From: DASQMT01 sp963835735
GTDB taxonomy: Bacteria > Actinomycetota > Thermoleophilia > Solirubrobacterales > Solirubrobacteraceae
Reading direction: 5' to 3'
DNA: 64,000 nucleotides
Assembly (NCBI GenBank): GCA_963835735.1
Contig: CAWIGP010000007.1
Coordinates: 558,001 to 622,000, forward strand
Shown: one piece after another, positions 18,014-25,980 of the stretch
Layout: the number at the start of each line of letters is the position of its first letter
How positions within the stretch are numbered: the stretch's first letter is position 1
Program-made: the position numbers and the translations under genes
The notes under the pieces: generated by a model
What the model was told of the DNA's origin: nothing
The model's database searches: none
What the model saw: only the letters and a program-made list of their open reading frames with translations

Positions 18014-18337
18014 CTACGCGCGCACGGGCACCGGCTGCGGCACGATCACCAGCACCGACGGCAGGCGGTGCAGGCCGACGAGCTCGATCAGCGTCCGGAT
18101 GTGCGGCTGCGGATGCCGCAGCGAGAGCGTCATCCCGTGCGCGCGCAGCCGCTGCGCCAGACAGGCAAGGTCCACCATCAGCGAGGGATCGGCGAAGTGC
18201 AGTTCCGAGAGGTCGACGATCACGTCGCGCGTCGCCTTCAGGGCCGCCGAGATGGGTCGCCGACGGCTACCACTGGTGGACCGGTCCTCATCCCCCGTGA
18301 CGCGCAGGACCCCGAGCTGTTCGTCGAACGAGACGAT
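18014..18337 (-). CDS. STAS-domain protein lacking a normal start codon
   Basis: The minus frame is open from 18364 to 18014 and encodes a complete STAS (anti-sigma antagonist type) fold: 'LGVLRVTGDEDRSTS' as the first strand, 'VIVDLSELHFADPSLMVDL' carrying the position where SpoIIAA-like proteins have their regulatory Ser ('PS'), then 'RLRAHGMTLSLRHPQP'. The first conventional start codon is the GTG at 18223, which would remove half the domain. A TAGGTT box (complement of 18346-18351) is followed after 8 nt by ATC at 18337, exactly where a leaderless start should be. Either ATC is used or a base is wrong or mutated. I give the extent from that ATC. Confidence 0.5.
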   Translation of the reverse strand: MVSFDEQLGVLRVTGDEDRSTSGSRRRPISAALKATRDVIVDLSELHFADPSLMVDLACLAQRLRAHGMTLSLRHPQPHIRTLIELVGLHRLPSVLVIVPQPVPVRA

Positions 18338-18378
18338 AGGCGGGGAACCTAGACAAATCGGTGGCTAGACTCAAGCAA

Positions 18379-18675
18379 ATGGTCGATCACGACGATGTTC
18401 TCGACGCTCTGTCCAACGTAATCGATCCCGAGCTGGGCCTCGACTTCGTCGAGCTGGGCCTGGTCTACGGCGTCGAGATCGACGGCGGGACCGTCGGCAT
18501 CACGTTCACGCTGACCACGCCGGCGTGCCCGATCGGCCCACAGGTCACGGAGCAGATGGTCGAGTTCGTGGGCGAGCTGCCCGGCGTCGAGCAGGTGCTG
18601 CCGACGATGGTGTTCACGCCTCCGTGGTCGCCGGAGAAGATGTCCGAGGACGCGAAGTTCGCGCTCGGTTACTGA
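18379..18675 (+). CDS. MIP18/DUF59 iron-sulfur assembly protein (SufT/PaaD-like)
   Basis: A 98-residue DUF59 protein: 'DVLDALSNVIDPELGLDFVE' with the conserved 'DPE' and 'LTTPACPIG' with the single cysteine C50 known in SufT to be needed for iron-sulfur cluster maturation. It likely helps insert clusters into target enzymes. The ATG at 18379 is preferred over the GTG at 18361 because TAGACT at 18366-18371 ends 7 nt before it, the leaderless pattern common here. Its last 62 nt overlap the convergent wax-ester-synthase gene. No other suf genes are adjacent. Confidence 0.85.
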   Translation: MVDHDDVLDALSNVIDPELGLDFVELGLVYGVEIDGGTVGITFTLTTPACPIGPQVTEQMVEFVGELPGVEQVLPTMVFTPPWSPEKMSEDAKFALGY

Positions 18676-20101
18676 CCTTCCCGTTCGTCTTGGGCGGACC
18701 GCTCGCGTCCGCCGCCGCATCCAGCAGCTCGTCGAGGCTCTCGGACAGCATCTCGCCGAGCCGGTCCAAGTCCGGCATCGCGTCGTAGTCGCCGAGCAGG
18801 CCGAAGTCCATCCCGCCGTCGTAGCTCATGATCGCGACGGCGAGCGCGTGCTTGGTCGGCAGGAACGCGACCGGGAACAGGTCTTTGAGCTCGCGCCCGA
18901 GTACGTAGAGCGGGAACTGGGGTCCCGGCACGTTGGTGACGAGCAGGTTGAACAGGCGGGTGGAGAAGTTCAGCCGTGACGCCTGGGCGAAGATCGTCGG
19001 CGGCGCGAGCGCCTGCATGCCGGAGAGCACTTCGGCGCCGAGCGCCTGCTTGGACTCCTTCAGCCCGTCCATCGCGTGGCGCACGACCTGCAGCCGCGCG
19101 ACCGGGTCCTCGACGTAGACCGGCAGCGGCCCGCGCATCGCGGCCAGCTGGTTGCCGAGCTCGTGGCGGCTGTCGCGCGGGCGGATCGAGACCGGCACGA
19201 GCGCGCGCAGCTCGAGCCCTTCGGTGCGGACCCCGCGCGAGCGCAGCCACTTCTGCAGCGCGCCCGCGACGGTCGCGAGCACCACGTCGTTGACGGTGCC
19301 GCCGAGCGCGTCCTTGACCCGCTTGAAATCGCTCAGCTCGTGCCGCACCCAGACGAGCCGGCGGTGCGGTCCGATCTCGACGTTGAGCGGCGTCTCGGGC
19401 GCTGGGTTCAGCCCGGCCCAGACGACCTCGCCGAGCCCCTCGAGCGCCTCGCGCGTGACGTGCAGCGCCGTGGCGGGATGGGTGACGGCGTCGAGCGCGC
19501 GCGCGGCTGCGTCGAACGGCAGCGCGACCAGTCCGCGCACCCCGCGTGCGGCCATGTCGAGCGCGCTCGGCGTCGGCCGCGGGTGCCACGGCTCCTCCGG
19601 GTGCTCGATCTCCTCCGGGACCGGCGTGAGATCGAACAGGACCGTCGCCAGGTCGACGCCCGAGACGCCGTCGACGAGCGCGTGATGGGTCTTGGTGATC
19701 AGCGCGAAGCGGTTGCCGTCCAGCCCGTGGACGAGCCACATCTCCCACAGCGGCTTGGAGCGGTCGAGCGCCTGCGAGTGCACGCGGGCGGCGAGCGCGC
19801 GCAGCTGCGCCTCCGAGCCGGGTGCGGGCAGCGCGGTGTCGCGCACGTGGTACTCGAGGTTGAAGTTCGGGTCGTCGACCCACAGCGGGCGGCCCGTCTC
19901 GATCGGCGGGAAGGCGAGCTTCTGGCGGAAGCGCGGGACGAGGTGCAGCCGCGAGCGCACGTGGTCGGCCAGGTCCTCGTAGTCGGGCGCCGGGCCTTCG
20001 AAGATCATCACCGCGCCCACGTGCATGTGGGCATTGGGTCCCTCCTGCGCGATGAAGGACGCATCGACCGCGGTCAGCCGGTCTCCGTGCTCCTGCGCCA
20101 T
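18614..20101 (-). CDS. Wax ester synthase / diacylglycerol acyltransferase (WS/DGAT)
   Basis: Transfers a fatty acyl group from acyl-CoA to a fatty alcohol or diacylglycerol to make storage wax or triacylglycerol. The 495-residue product has the catalytic 'THHALVDG' motif (H139-H140-x3-D144-G145) and the family signatures 'TVNDVVLATVAGAL' and 'NVPGPQFPLYVLG'. The start at 20101 is clear: a strong GAGGAGG site lies just upstream on the complementary strand, while the frame open to 20200 has none. It acts at the cytoplasmic membrane on lipid bodies in known relatives. The 3' end overlaps the SufT-like gene. Confidence 0.93.
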   Translation of the reverse strand: MAQEHGDRLTAVDASFIAQEGPNAHMHVGAVMIFEGPAPDYEDLADHVRSRLHLVPRFRQKLAFPPIETGRPLWVDDPNFNLEYHVRDTALPAPGSEAQLRALAARVHSQALDRSKPLWEMWLVHGLDGNRFALITKTHHALVDGVSGVDLATVLFDLTPVPEEIEHPEEPWHPRPTPSALDMAARGVRGLVALPFDAAARALDAVTHPATALHVTREALEGLGEVVWAGLNPAPETPLNVEIGPHRRLVWVRHELSDFKRVKDALGGTVNDVVLATVAGALQKWLRSRGVRTEGLELRALVPVSIRPRDSRHELGNQLAAMRGPLPVYVEDPVARLQVVRHAMDGLKESKQALGAEVLSGMQALAPPTIFAQASRLNFSTRLFNLLVTNVPGPQFPLYVLGRELKDLFPVAFLPTKHALAVAIMSYDGGMDFGLLGDYDAMPDLDRLGEMLSESLDELLDAAADASGPPKTNGKVSNRARTSRPRTSSPATTEA

Positions 20102-20219
20102 GTGCGTTCCTCCTCGTTCCAGATCCCTGTCCCAGCCTATAGCGCCGGCACCGCGTGGGCTACACCAGCTCGCGGCGGCGACGGCGAGCACGGTCATCAC
20201 GTGTCACCCTAGGACAAGG

Positions 20220-21128
20220 ATGGTGCGGCGAACTGCACTGATCGCCGGACTCGCCGCGGCGCTGCTCGCAGGTGCGGTCGTCGCCGTCGTCGCGCTGGCG
20301 CGCGGCGGGGACGACGAGCCGGATCCGCGGGTTCGTGCGGCGAGCGCGGCGGTGGACCGGTTCGACTCGGCGCGCGCGTTCGCCGAGCTGGAGCGCCAGG
20401 TCCAGCTCGGCCCACGTCCGGCCGGCTCGGACACGCTCCGCGGGCTCGCCGAGCGGCTCCGCCGCGAGCTCCCGGGCGGGCGCTTCGAGCGCGTTCCAGG
20501 GCATCCGGGGCTGCGCAACGTCGTCGGACGGCTGCCCGGCGCCAAGCCGCCGATCGTGATCGCCGCGCACTACGACTCCAAGGACATCCCGAACTTCGTC
20601 GGCGCGAACGACGGCGCGGCCGGCACCGCGGCCGTGATGGAGATCGCTCGGGTGCTGCGGGCGTCGGACCGCCCGCGGCGCGCGCCCGCGCTGCGCTTTG
20701 TGCTGTTCGACGGCGAGGAGGCGACCGACGATTCGCGCCCGTTCGTCGCCACCGGCATCCGCGGCTCCAAGGCGTACGCCGCGCGCCATCGCGGCGACGT
20801 CCGCTCGCTGATCCTGCTCGACTTCGTCGCCGGCAACGGCATGCGCATCCAGCGCGAGGCGTCGTCGGACCCGATCCTGTGGGGCCGGCTGCGGCGCGCC
20901 GCCAATGCCGTCGGCGCGGCGTCCGCGTTCCCGCCCGGCACCGGCAGAGCGGTCACCGACGACCACACGCCGTTCCTGGTGCAGGGAGTGCCGGCGATCG
21001 ACCTCATCCAGTGGCCGTACGAGTGCTGGCACAAGCCGTGCGACGACATGTCCGCCGTCAACGAGCGCTCGCTCGACCAGACCGGCGAGACGGTGGTGCA
21101 GCTCGTTCGTACACTCAGCAGACCGTGA
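20220..21128 (+). CDS. M28-family metallopeptidase, membrane-anchored or exported
   Basis: A 302-residue zinc peptidase of the aminopeptidase Y/glutaminyl-cyclase-like M28 family. The ligands line up: H117 and D119 in 'AAHYDSKD', D131 in 'GANDGAAG', E166/E167 in 'FDGEEA', D201 in 'LLDFVAGN' and H249 in 'DDHTPF'. Residues 1-28 are a signal anchor, so the catalytic part is outside. The ATG at 20220 follows AGGACAAGG. Lack of other domains and the 'WPYECWHKPCDD' loop resemble glutamine cyclotransferase-type members, so aminopeptidase versus cyclase cannot be settled. Overlaps ispH by 4 nt. Confidence 0.87.
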   Translation: MVRRTALIAGLAAALLAGAVVAVVALARGGDDEPDPRVRAASAAVDRFDSARAFAELERQVQLGPRPAGSDTLRGLAERLRRELPGGRFERVPGHPGLRNVVGRLPGAKPPIVIAAHYDSKDIPNFVGANDGAAGTAAVMEIARVLRASDRPRRAPALRFVLFDGEEATDDSRPFVATGIRGSKAYAARHRGDVRSLILLDFVAGNGMRIQREASSDPILWGRLRRAANAVGAASAFPPGTGRAVTDDHTPFLVQGVPAIDLIQWPYECWHKPCDDMSAVNERSLDQTGETVVQLVRTLSRP

Positions 21129-22081
21129 GCGCCGCCCCGGAGAAGCTCCTGCTCGCCGCCCCGCGCGGCTACTGCGCCGGCGTTGACCGCGCCGTGCAGA
21201 CGGTCGAGCGCGCGCTCGAGCTGCACGGTCCGCCCGTCTACGTGCGCAAGGAGATCGTCCACAACAAGCATGTGGTCGAGGAACTGGCCGCGCGCGGCGC
21301 GATCTTCGTCGACGAGCTCAGCGACACGATCCCGGACGGCGCCCTGACCGTGTTCTCCGCCCATGGCGTCTCGCCCGCGGTGCACGCCGAGGCGGCGGAG
21401 CGCGGCCTGCGCACGATCGACGCGACCTGCCCGCTCGTGACCAAGGTGCACCGCGAGGCGGTCAAGTTCGCCGCCGACGGCTACACGATCGTGCTGGTAG
21501 GCCATGCCGGCCACGAAGAGGTCGAGGGCACGATGGGCGAGGTGCCCGGCTCGATCGTGCTGGTCGAGAGCGAGGCCGACGTCGACGCGCTCGAGGTCGA
21601 GGATCCGTCGCGGATCGCCTACCTGACGCAGACGACCCTGTCGGTCGACGAGACCGCGTTGATCATCACGCGCCTGCGCGAGAAGTTCCCGGCGATCACC
21701 GGACCGCGCACCGACGACATCTGTTACGCGACGACCAACCGCCAGCTCGCCGTCAAGCAGATGGCCGACCAGTGCGACCTCGTGCTCGTGATCGGCTCGA
21801 AGAACTCTTCGAACTCCAACCGATTGGTCGACGTGGCGCGCGACCACGGGGCGGCATCGCACCTGATCGACAACGAGGGCGAGGTGCGCGAGGAGTGGCT
21901 CGAGGGCGTACGCGTCGTCGGCATCTCGTCGGGCGCAAGCGCGCCGGAGGAGCTCGTGACGCGGCTGGTCGACTTCTTCCGCGCGCGCGGGACCCAGGAC
22001 GTCTCCGAGTTCGAGGTGCTGCGCGAGGACGTGCGCTTCATGCTGCCGAAGGTCATCCGCCAGGCCGCAGCCACGCCCTGA
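21125..22081 (+). CDS. ispH: 4-hydroxy-3-methylbut-2-enyl diphosphate reductase
   Basis: Last enzyme of the MEP isoprenoid pathway, reducing HMBPP to IPP and DMAPP with a 4Fe-4S cluster. The three cluster cysteines are C17 ('GYCAGVDRAV'), C102 ('DATCPLVTKVH') and C200 ('DICYATTNRQ'). The substrate-binding histidines H46, H80 and H130 and the 'GSKNSSNSNRL' loop are all present. The 318-residue length is normal. GTG at 21125 overlaps the peptidase stop in a GTGA coupling. The 3' end overlaps the convergent CoA-transferase gene by 29 nt. Confidence 0.97.
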   Translation: MSAAPEKLLLAAPRGYCAGVDRAVQTVERALELHGPPVYVRKEIVHNKHVVEELAARGAIFVDELSDTIPDGALTVFSAHGVSPAVHAEAAERGLRTIDATCPLVTKVHREAVKFAADGYTIVLVGHAGHEEVEGTMGEVPGSIVLVESEADVDALEVEDPSRIAYLTQTTLSVDETALIITRLREKFPAITGPRTDDICYATTNRQLAVKQMADQCDLVLVIGSKNSSNSNRLVDVARDHGAASHLIDNEGEVREEWLEGVRVVGISSGASAPEELVTRLVDFFRARGTQDVSEFEVLREDVRFMLPKVIRQAAATP

Positions 22082-23186
22082 GCTCGTCGCCGTGCTCGTC
22101 CAGCCGCGGCGGCGGGCGGCGGATCGGGGGGCGCTCGCCGTCGAGGCGCAGCGGCGGCGTCGGGAGTCGGTAGCCGCCGGCGTCGGCGATCGGCTCCATC
22201 CCGAGCGACTCGGCGAGCGCGAACGCCTCGGCGACATCGTTGATCGGCCCGGCGGGCACCGCGGCGGCGCGCAGTGCGGCGACCCAATCGTCCGCCGGCC
22301 GCGTGCGCAGCACGGCCTCGATCCGCTCGGCCAGCTCGTCGGCGTGCGCGACGCGCGCGCTGTTGGTGGCGAAGCGCTCGTCGGTCGTCAGCTCGGGCAG
22401 CCCCAGCGCGTCGCACAGCCGCGCGAACAGCCTGTCGTTGCCGACCGCCACGGCGATCGGGCGGTCGGCGGCGTCGAACGTCTCGTACGGCGTGATGCTC
22501 GGATGGCGGTTGCCGCGCCGATGCGGGACGACGCCGCCGAGCACCCAGGCGGAGCCCTGGTTGAGCAGCGACAGCAGCGCGGCGTCCATCAGCGACACCT
22601 CGACGTGGCGGCCGCTGCCGGTCCGCTCGCGCTCGGCTAGCGCCGCCTGGATCCCGATCACGGCGAGCAGTCCGCAGACGAGGTCGACGACGGCCGCGCC
22701 CACCTTCAGCGGCCGCCCGTCCGGCTCGCCGGTCACGCTCATCAGCCCGCCCATCGCCTGGGCGAGGAAGTCGTAGCCGGGCAGCGCGCGCGCCTCCTCG
22801 CCGGTGCCGAACGCGGTCACCGAGCAGGTGACCAGGCGCGGGTTGGCGGCGCGCAGCGTCTCGCCGTCCAGTCCCCAGCGCGCCATCAGCCCGGGCCGGA
22901 ACGACTCGATCAGGACGTCGGCACGACCGGCCAGCCGGCGCGCGAGCTCGACGTCCCCGGCGTCGCCGAGGTCGAGCGCGAGCGAGCGCTTGTTGCGGTT
23001 GAGCCCGAGGTAGTAGGTCGCGTCGGAGTCGCGCCACGGCGGTCCCCAGTGGCGCGTGTCGTCGCCGCCGTCGGGCCGCTCGACCTTGATCACGTCGGCG
23101 CCCAGGTCGCCGAGCAGCATCGCCGCCAGCGGGCCGGCGAGCACGCGCGAGAAGTCCGCGACGAGGATGCCGTCAAGCGGCGCCAT
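22053..23186 (-). CDS. CaiB/BaiF-family (class III) CoA-transferase
   Basis: A 377-residue family III CoA-transferase. 'LDGILVADFSRVLAGPLAAM' and 'LGADVIKVERPDGGDDTRHW' open the protein as in CaiB, formyl-CoA transferase and alpha-methylacyl-CoA racemase. The catalytic aspartate should be the one in 'EVSLMDAALLSLL'. It swaps CoA between acids, or racemises a methylacyl-CoA; the substrate is unknown. TAGTGT (complement of 23195-23200) ends 8 nt before the ATG. The gene is divergent from the phosphoesterase with only 19 nt between the starts. Confidence 0.9.
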   Translation of the reverse strand: MAPLDGILVADFSRVLAGPLAAMLLGDLGADVIKVERPDGGDDTRHWGPPWRDSDATYYLGLNRNKRSLALDLGDAGDVELARRLAGRADVLIESFRPGLMARWGLDGETLRAANPRLVTCSVTAFGTGEEARALPGYDFLAQAMGGLMSVTGEPDGRPLKVGAAVVDLVCGLLAVIGIQAALAERERTGSGRHVEVSLMDAALLSLLNQGSAWVLGGVVPHRRGNRHPSITPYETFDAADRPIAVAVGNDRLFARLCDALGLPELTTDERFATNSARVAHADELAERIEAVLRTRPADDWVAALRAAAVPAGPINDVAEAFALAESLGMEPIADAGGYRLPTPPLRLDGERPPIRRPPPRLDEHGDELRAWLRPGG

Positions 23187-23205
23187 CGCCGGGCACACTA
23201 ATGGG

Positions 23206-24330
23206 GTGCGGACGCTCGTCATCTCCGACCTGCACATCGGCGCGGCGAACGGCAAGGACCTGCTGCGCCGGCCCGATCTGCGCGCCCCGCTGATCGAGGC
23301 GCTCGCCGACGTCGACCGGCTCGTGATCCTCGGCGACGGCCTGGAGCTGCGCGAGGCTGCGCACCGCGACGCCGCCGAGCTCGCCGGTCCGTTCTTCGCC
23401 GAGGCCGGCGCGGCGCTCGGCGCGGACAAGGAGCTGCTCGTGCTCGCCGGCAACCACGACCACGGGCTCGTCGCGGGCTGGATCGACGGGCGGCTGCAGT
23501 CCGAGGCGTCCGGATTTCTCGGGCTGGCCGAGCCGATCGAGCCCGCGCAGGCCGGTCCGCTCGCGGTGCGCCTGGCGGAGTTGGCCGCGCCCGCGCGGCT
23601 TCGGATCGCCTACCCCGGCGTCTGGCTGCGCGACGACGTCTACGCGCTGCACGGGCACTACGTCGACCTGCACTCGACCGTCCCTACGTTCGAGCGGCTC
23701 GCCGCGGGCGCGATGGCGCGCTGGGTCGTGCGGCTGCCCGAGGAGGGCGCGCGGCCGGACGACTACGAGGCCGCGCTCGCGCCGCTCTACGCGTTCCTGC
23801 ACCAGCTCACGCAGCGCTCGGACCACGCCGCGGTCAGCGCGGGGGCGGGCGCCTCCGCGCGCGCGTGGGTGACCCTGGCCGGTGAGGGGAGGGCGCGCCA
23901 TCCGGTGCGCGCGGCCGTGTTCGGGGGCGCGTACGTGGGTGCCGTCTCGGTGATCAACGCGCTCGGCCTCGGACCTGTCGACCGCGACCTCTCGGGCGCA
24001 GCGCTGCGGCGCGGCGGCCTGCGCGGCATCCGCGAGGTGCTGCGCCGGCTCGACGTCACGGCGCCGCACGTGATCTTCGGGCATACGCACCGCTCGGGCC
24101 CGTGGCCCGCCGACGACATTGGTGAGTGGACCACCGAGGCCCGCACCCGGATCCTCAACTGCGGCTCGTGGGTCTACCAGCCGCACTTCCTGTCGGCCGA
24201 GCCGAACGCGTCGCCCTACTGGCCGGGCACCGCCGTAGTCGTGGAGGACGACGGCCCGCCGCGGCTCATCCGCCTGCTCGGCGACCGCGGTCACGCGGAG
24301 CTGCGGACGGCGGAGCAATCCCCGGCGTGA
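23206..24330 (+). CDS. Metallophosphoesterase
   Basis: A 374-residue calcineurin-like phosphoesterase. The metal-binding motifs appear in order: 'ISDLHIG' (D-x-H), 'ILGDGLEL' (GD), 'LAGNHDHG' (GNHD), 'ALHGHYVD' (GHx) and 'IFGHTHRSG' (GHTH). A long helical insert sits between the fourth and fifth motifs. The substrate is unknown. The GTG at 23206 is the first in-frame start after the divergent promoter; the ATG at 23201 is out of frame. The last 65 nt overlap the convergent thioredoxin-fold gene. Confidence 0.88.
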   Translation: MRTLVISDLHIGAANGKDLLRRPDLRAPLIEALADVDRLVILGDGLELREAAHRDAAELAGPFFAEAGAALGADKELLVLAGNHDHGLVAGWIDGRLQSEASGFLGLAEPIEPAQAGPLAVRLAELAAPARLRIAYPGVWLRDDVYALHGHYVDLHSTVPTFERLAAGAMARWVVRLPEEGARPDDYEAALAPLYAFLHQLTQRSDHAAVSAGAGASARAWVTLAGEGRARHPVRAAVFGGAYVGAVSVINALGLGPVDRDLSGAALRRGGLRGIREVLRRLDVTAPHVIFGHTHRSGPWPADDIGEWTTEARTRILNCGSWVYQPHFLSAEPNASPYWPGTAVVVEDDGPPRLIRLLGDRGHAELRTAEQSPA

Positions 24331-25051
24331 AGCAGGTGGCGTGGCAGGTCACGCCCGCGCCGATCCTGAGGTCGAGCACGCCGGCCGTGTGGTGCGGGTG
24401 CTCGATCAGCGGATAGCAGCCGGGGTGCGCGACCGCGAGCGCCCGCTCGCCGGCGACGACCTCGCCCTCGCCCTCCAGCACCGCCCATACGCCGCCGGCC
24501 TCGTATGGCCCCGAGTAGGCGCCCGGCTGGTCCTCCGTCTGCGCGGGCAGCAGGATCCCCTCGTCGTCCTCGGGCCGCAGCGGGTGGACGAGCTCGCGCT
24601 CGACGCCGAGCAGCGCCTGGATCTCGCGCTCGGTCTCGGCGTATGCGCCCTCGCCGTAGTGGAGCGAGTAGAGCGCGCCGCGCTGATCCCACAGGTAGCG
24701 CGCCGGCCAGCCCTCGTTGCCGTAGAAGTCCCACAGCTCGAGCCGCTCGTCGATCACGACCGGGTACTCGATCCCGAGCCGCTCGACCGCGGCGACCGCG
24801 TTCGATGTCTCGCGCGCGGGCAGGAAGCCGCCGGTGTGGATCCCGATCACACGCAGCCCGCCGCCCGCATAGCGCTCGTGCCACGCCTTCAGGTACGGCA
24901 GCGTTCGTAGAGAGTTGACCCGGCAGAAGTCCCAGAACTCCACCAGCACCGGTCGGCCGCGCTGCTTGTCCATCCGCAGCGGCGCGACGTTCAGCCAGGT
25001 GAGCCCGCCCGGGAACGGCGGGGCGGGGATGGCGTGCTCCGGGGCGCGCAT
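24266..25051 (-). CDS. Thioredoxin-fold protein (DipZ C-terminal-like) without CXXC
   Basis: A 261-residue protein. Residues 10-150 are a TlpA/redoxin-like thioredoxin fold with 'GRPVLVEFWDFCRVNSLRTL', clearly the same frame as the DipZ/CcdA-associated proteins that read 'CINCLRTLPY'. Here the two catalytic cysteines are R and S, and only C43 remains one position earlier. Residues 170-250 form a beta-rich C-terminal module like the one in mycobacterial DipZ. There is no signal peptide, so it is probably cytoplasmic. Classical disulfide exchange is unlikely; a peroxidase-like or binding role is possible. The 3' end overlaps the phosphoesterase gene by 65 nt. Confidence 0.72.
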   Translation of the reverse strand: MRAPEHAIPAPPFPGGLTWLNVAPLRMDKQRGRPVLVEFWDFCRVNSLRTLPYLKAWHERYAGGGLRVIGIHTGGFLPARETSNAVAAVERLGIEYPVVIDERLELWDFYGNEGWPARYLWDQRGALYSLHYGEGAYAETEREIQALLGVERELVHPLRPEDDEGILLPAQTEDQPGAYSGPYEAGGVWAVLEGEGEVVAGERALAVAHPGCYPLIEHPHHTAGVLDLRIGAGVTCHATCFTPGIAPPSAAPRDRGRRAGG

Positions 25052-25185
25052 GCAGCGTCGAAGCTAGCACGGGTAAATTTGCAGTAATCGGCGCAACTTC
25101 TGCGCTTCGCGGTGTTGTATTCGCCAGTTGCGGGCGTGCTGATGGGGCGCGCCCCTGTCCACCTGTAGAAGAGGAGAACACTCCC

Positions 25186-25907
25186 TTGCGCAAGCTTGTC
25201 CTGGTCGCTGTCGCGGCGACCGCCACCCTCGCTGTCGCCACGACCGCGATCGCTGATCCTAACGATGACCAGGCCTCGCTCACGGTCAAGGCGTCGCCGA
25301 CGAACGCCGGCACGAAGAACAAGCCGACGAACGTGAAGCTCGGCTTCAACACCAAGGTCGATCTGCCGGGTACGACCGTCGGCACGATCGACGTGCTGCT
25401 GCCGAACGGCCTGAAGTTCGCGGACCAAGGGCTTCAAGAAGTGCAACGTCGACGATCTGGTCGCCGAGGGCGTCGGCGCCTGCCCGTCCGGCTCGAAGGC
25501 CGGTCCGAAGGGCACCGCCAACGCGCTCGTCGGTCCTGCTGAACGCGCCGCTGAACTTCGACGTCTATCCGTTCGTCGAGAACAGCAGCACGATCGCGTT
25601 CTACCTCTCGCAGCAGGGCGGCGGCGTCCAGTCCGTCATGCACGGCAAGATCACGAACAAGGGCCGCAAGCTCTCGATCGCGATCCCGACCGAGCTGCGT
25701 CAGCCGGGCGGCCTCGACGCCACGCTCGTTGGCATCGACGCAGACGTTCTCGGGCAAGGCCAAGAAGAACTACATCGTCTCCAGCACGAGCTGCCCGAAG
25801 GGCGGCTGGCAGGTCGGCAGCAAGCTCACGTTCGCGACCCGCGTCGACGGAACCCCGGCCGTGCCGGCGCGAGAGCCCGCGAGGTCAAGGTCAAGTGCAA
25901 GAAGTAG
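25186..25907 (+). pseudogene. Secreted protein of unknown function, broken by several 1-nt indels
   Basis: The TTG start at 25186 has a good GAGGAG site. It opens a signal peptide ('LVLVAVAATATLAVATTAIA') with cleavage before 'DPNDDQ'. The mature protein would be about 210 residues, beta-rich ('SLTVKASPTNAGTKNKPTNV', 'GKITNKGRKLSIAIPTEL') and end 'REVKVKCKK'. Reading through requires removal of an extra C near 25426, an extra G near 25532 and an extra G near 25740, then one more shift near 25870-25881. Each repair restores plausible sequence with paired cysteines, so the gene is probably intact in the organism. No family recognised. Followed by a strong terminator. Confidence 0.6.
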
Positions 25908-25931
25908 CGCCAACGCGCTGACGCAGTTCCA

Positions 25932-25959
25932 CGAGGGCCCCGCATCGTCGGGGCCCTCG
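25932..25959 (+). terminator. Intrinsic terminator hairpin
   Basis: A perfect 10-bp stem, CGAGGGCCCC at 25932-25941 pairing with 25950-25959, with an 8-nt loop, followed by CTGTTTCT. It ends the secreted-protein gene and lies only 22 nt before the next start. Confidence 0.85.
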
Positions 25960-25980
25960 CTGTTTCTAGACTCCCGCGCC

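Noticed and set aside
18014..18223. A 69-residue protein starting at GTG 18223
   Set aside because: It would begin in the middle of a STAS fold whose first half is clearly encoded in the same frame upstream.
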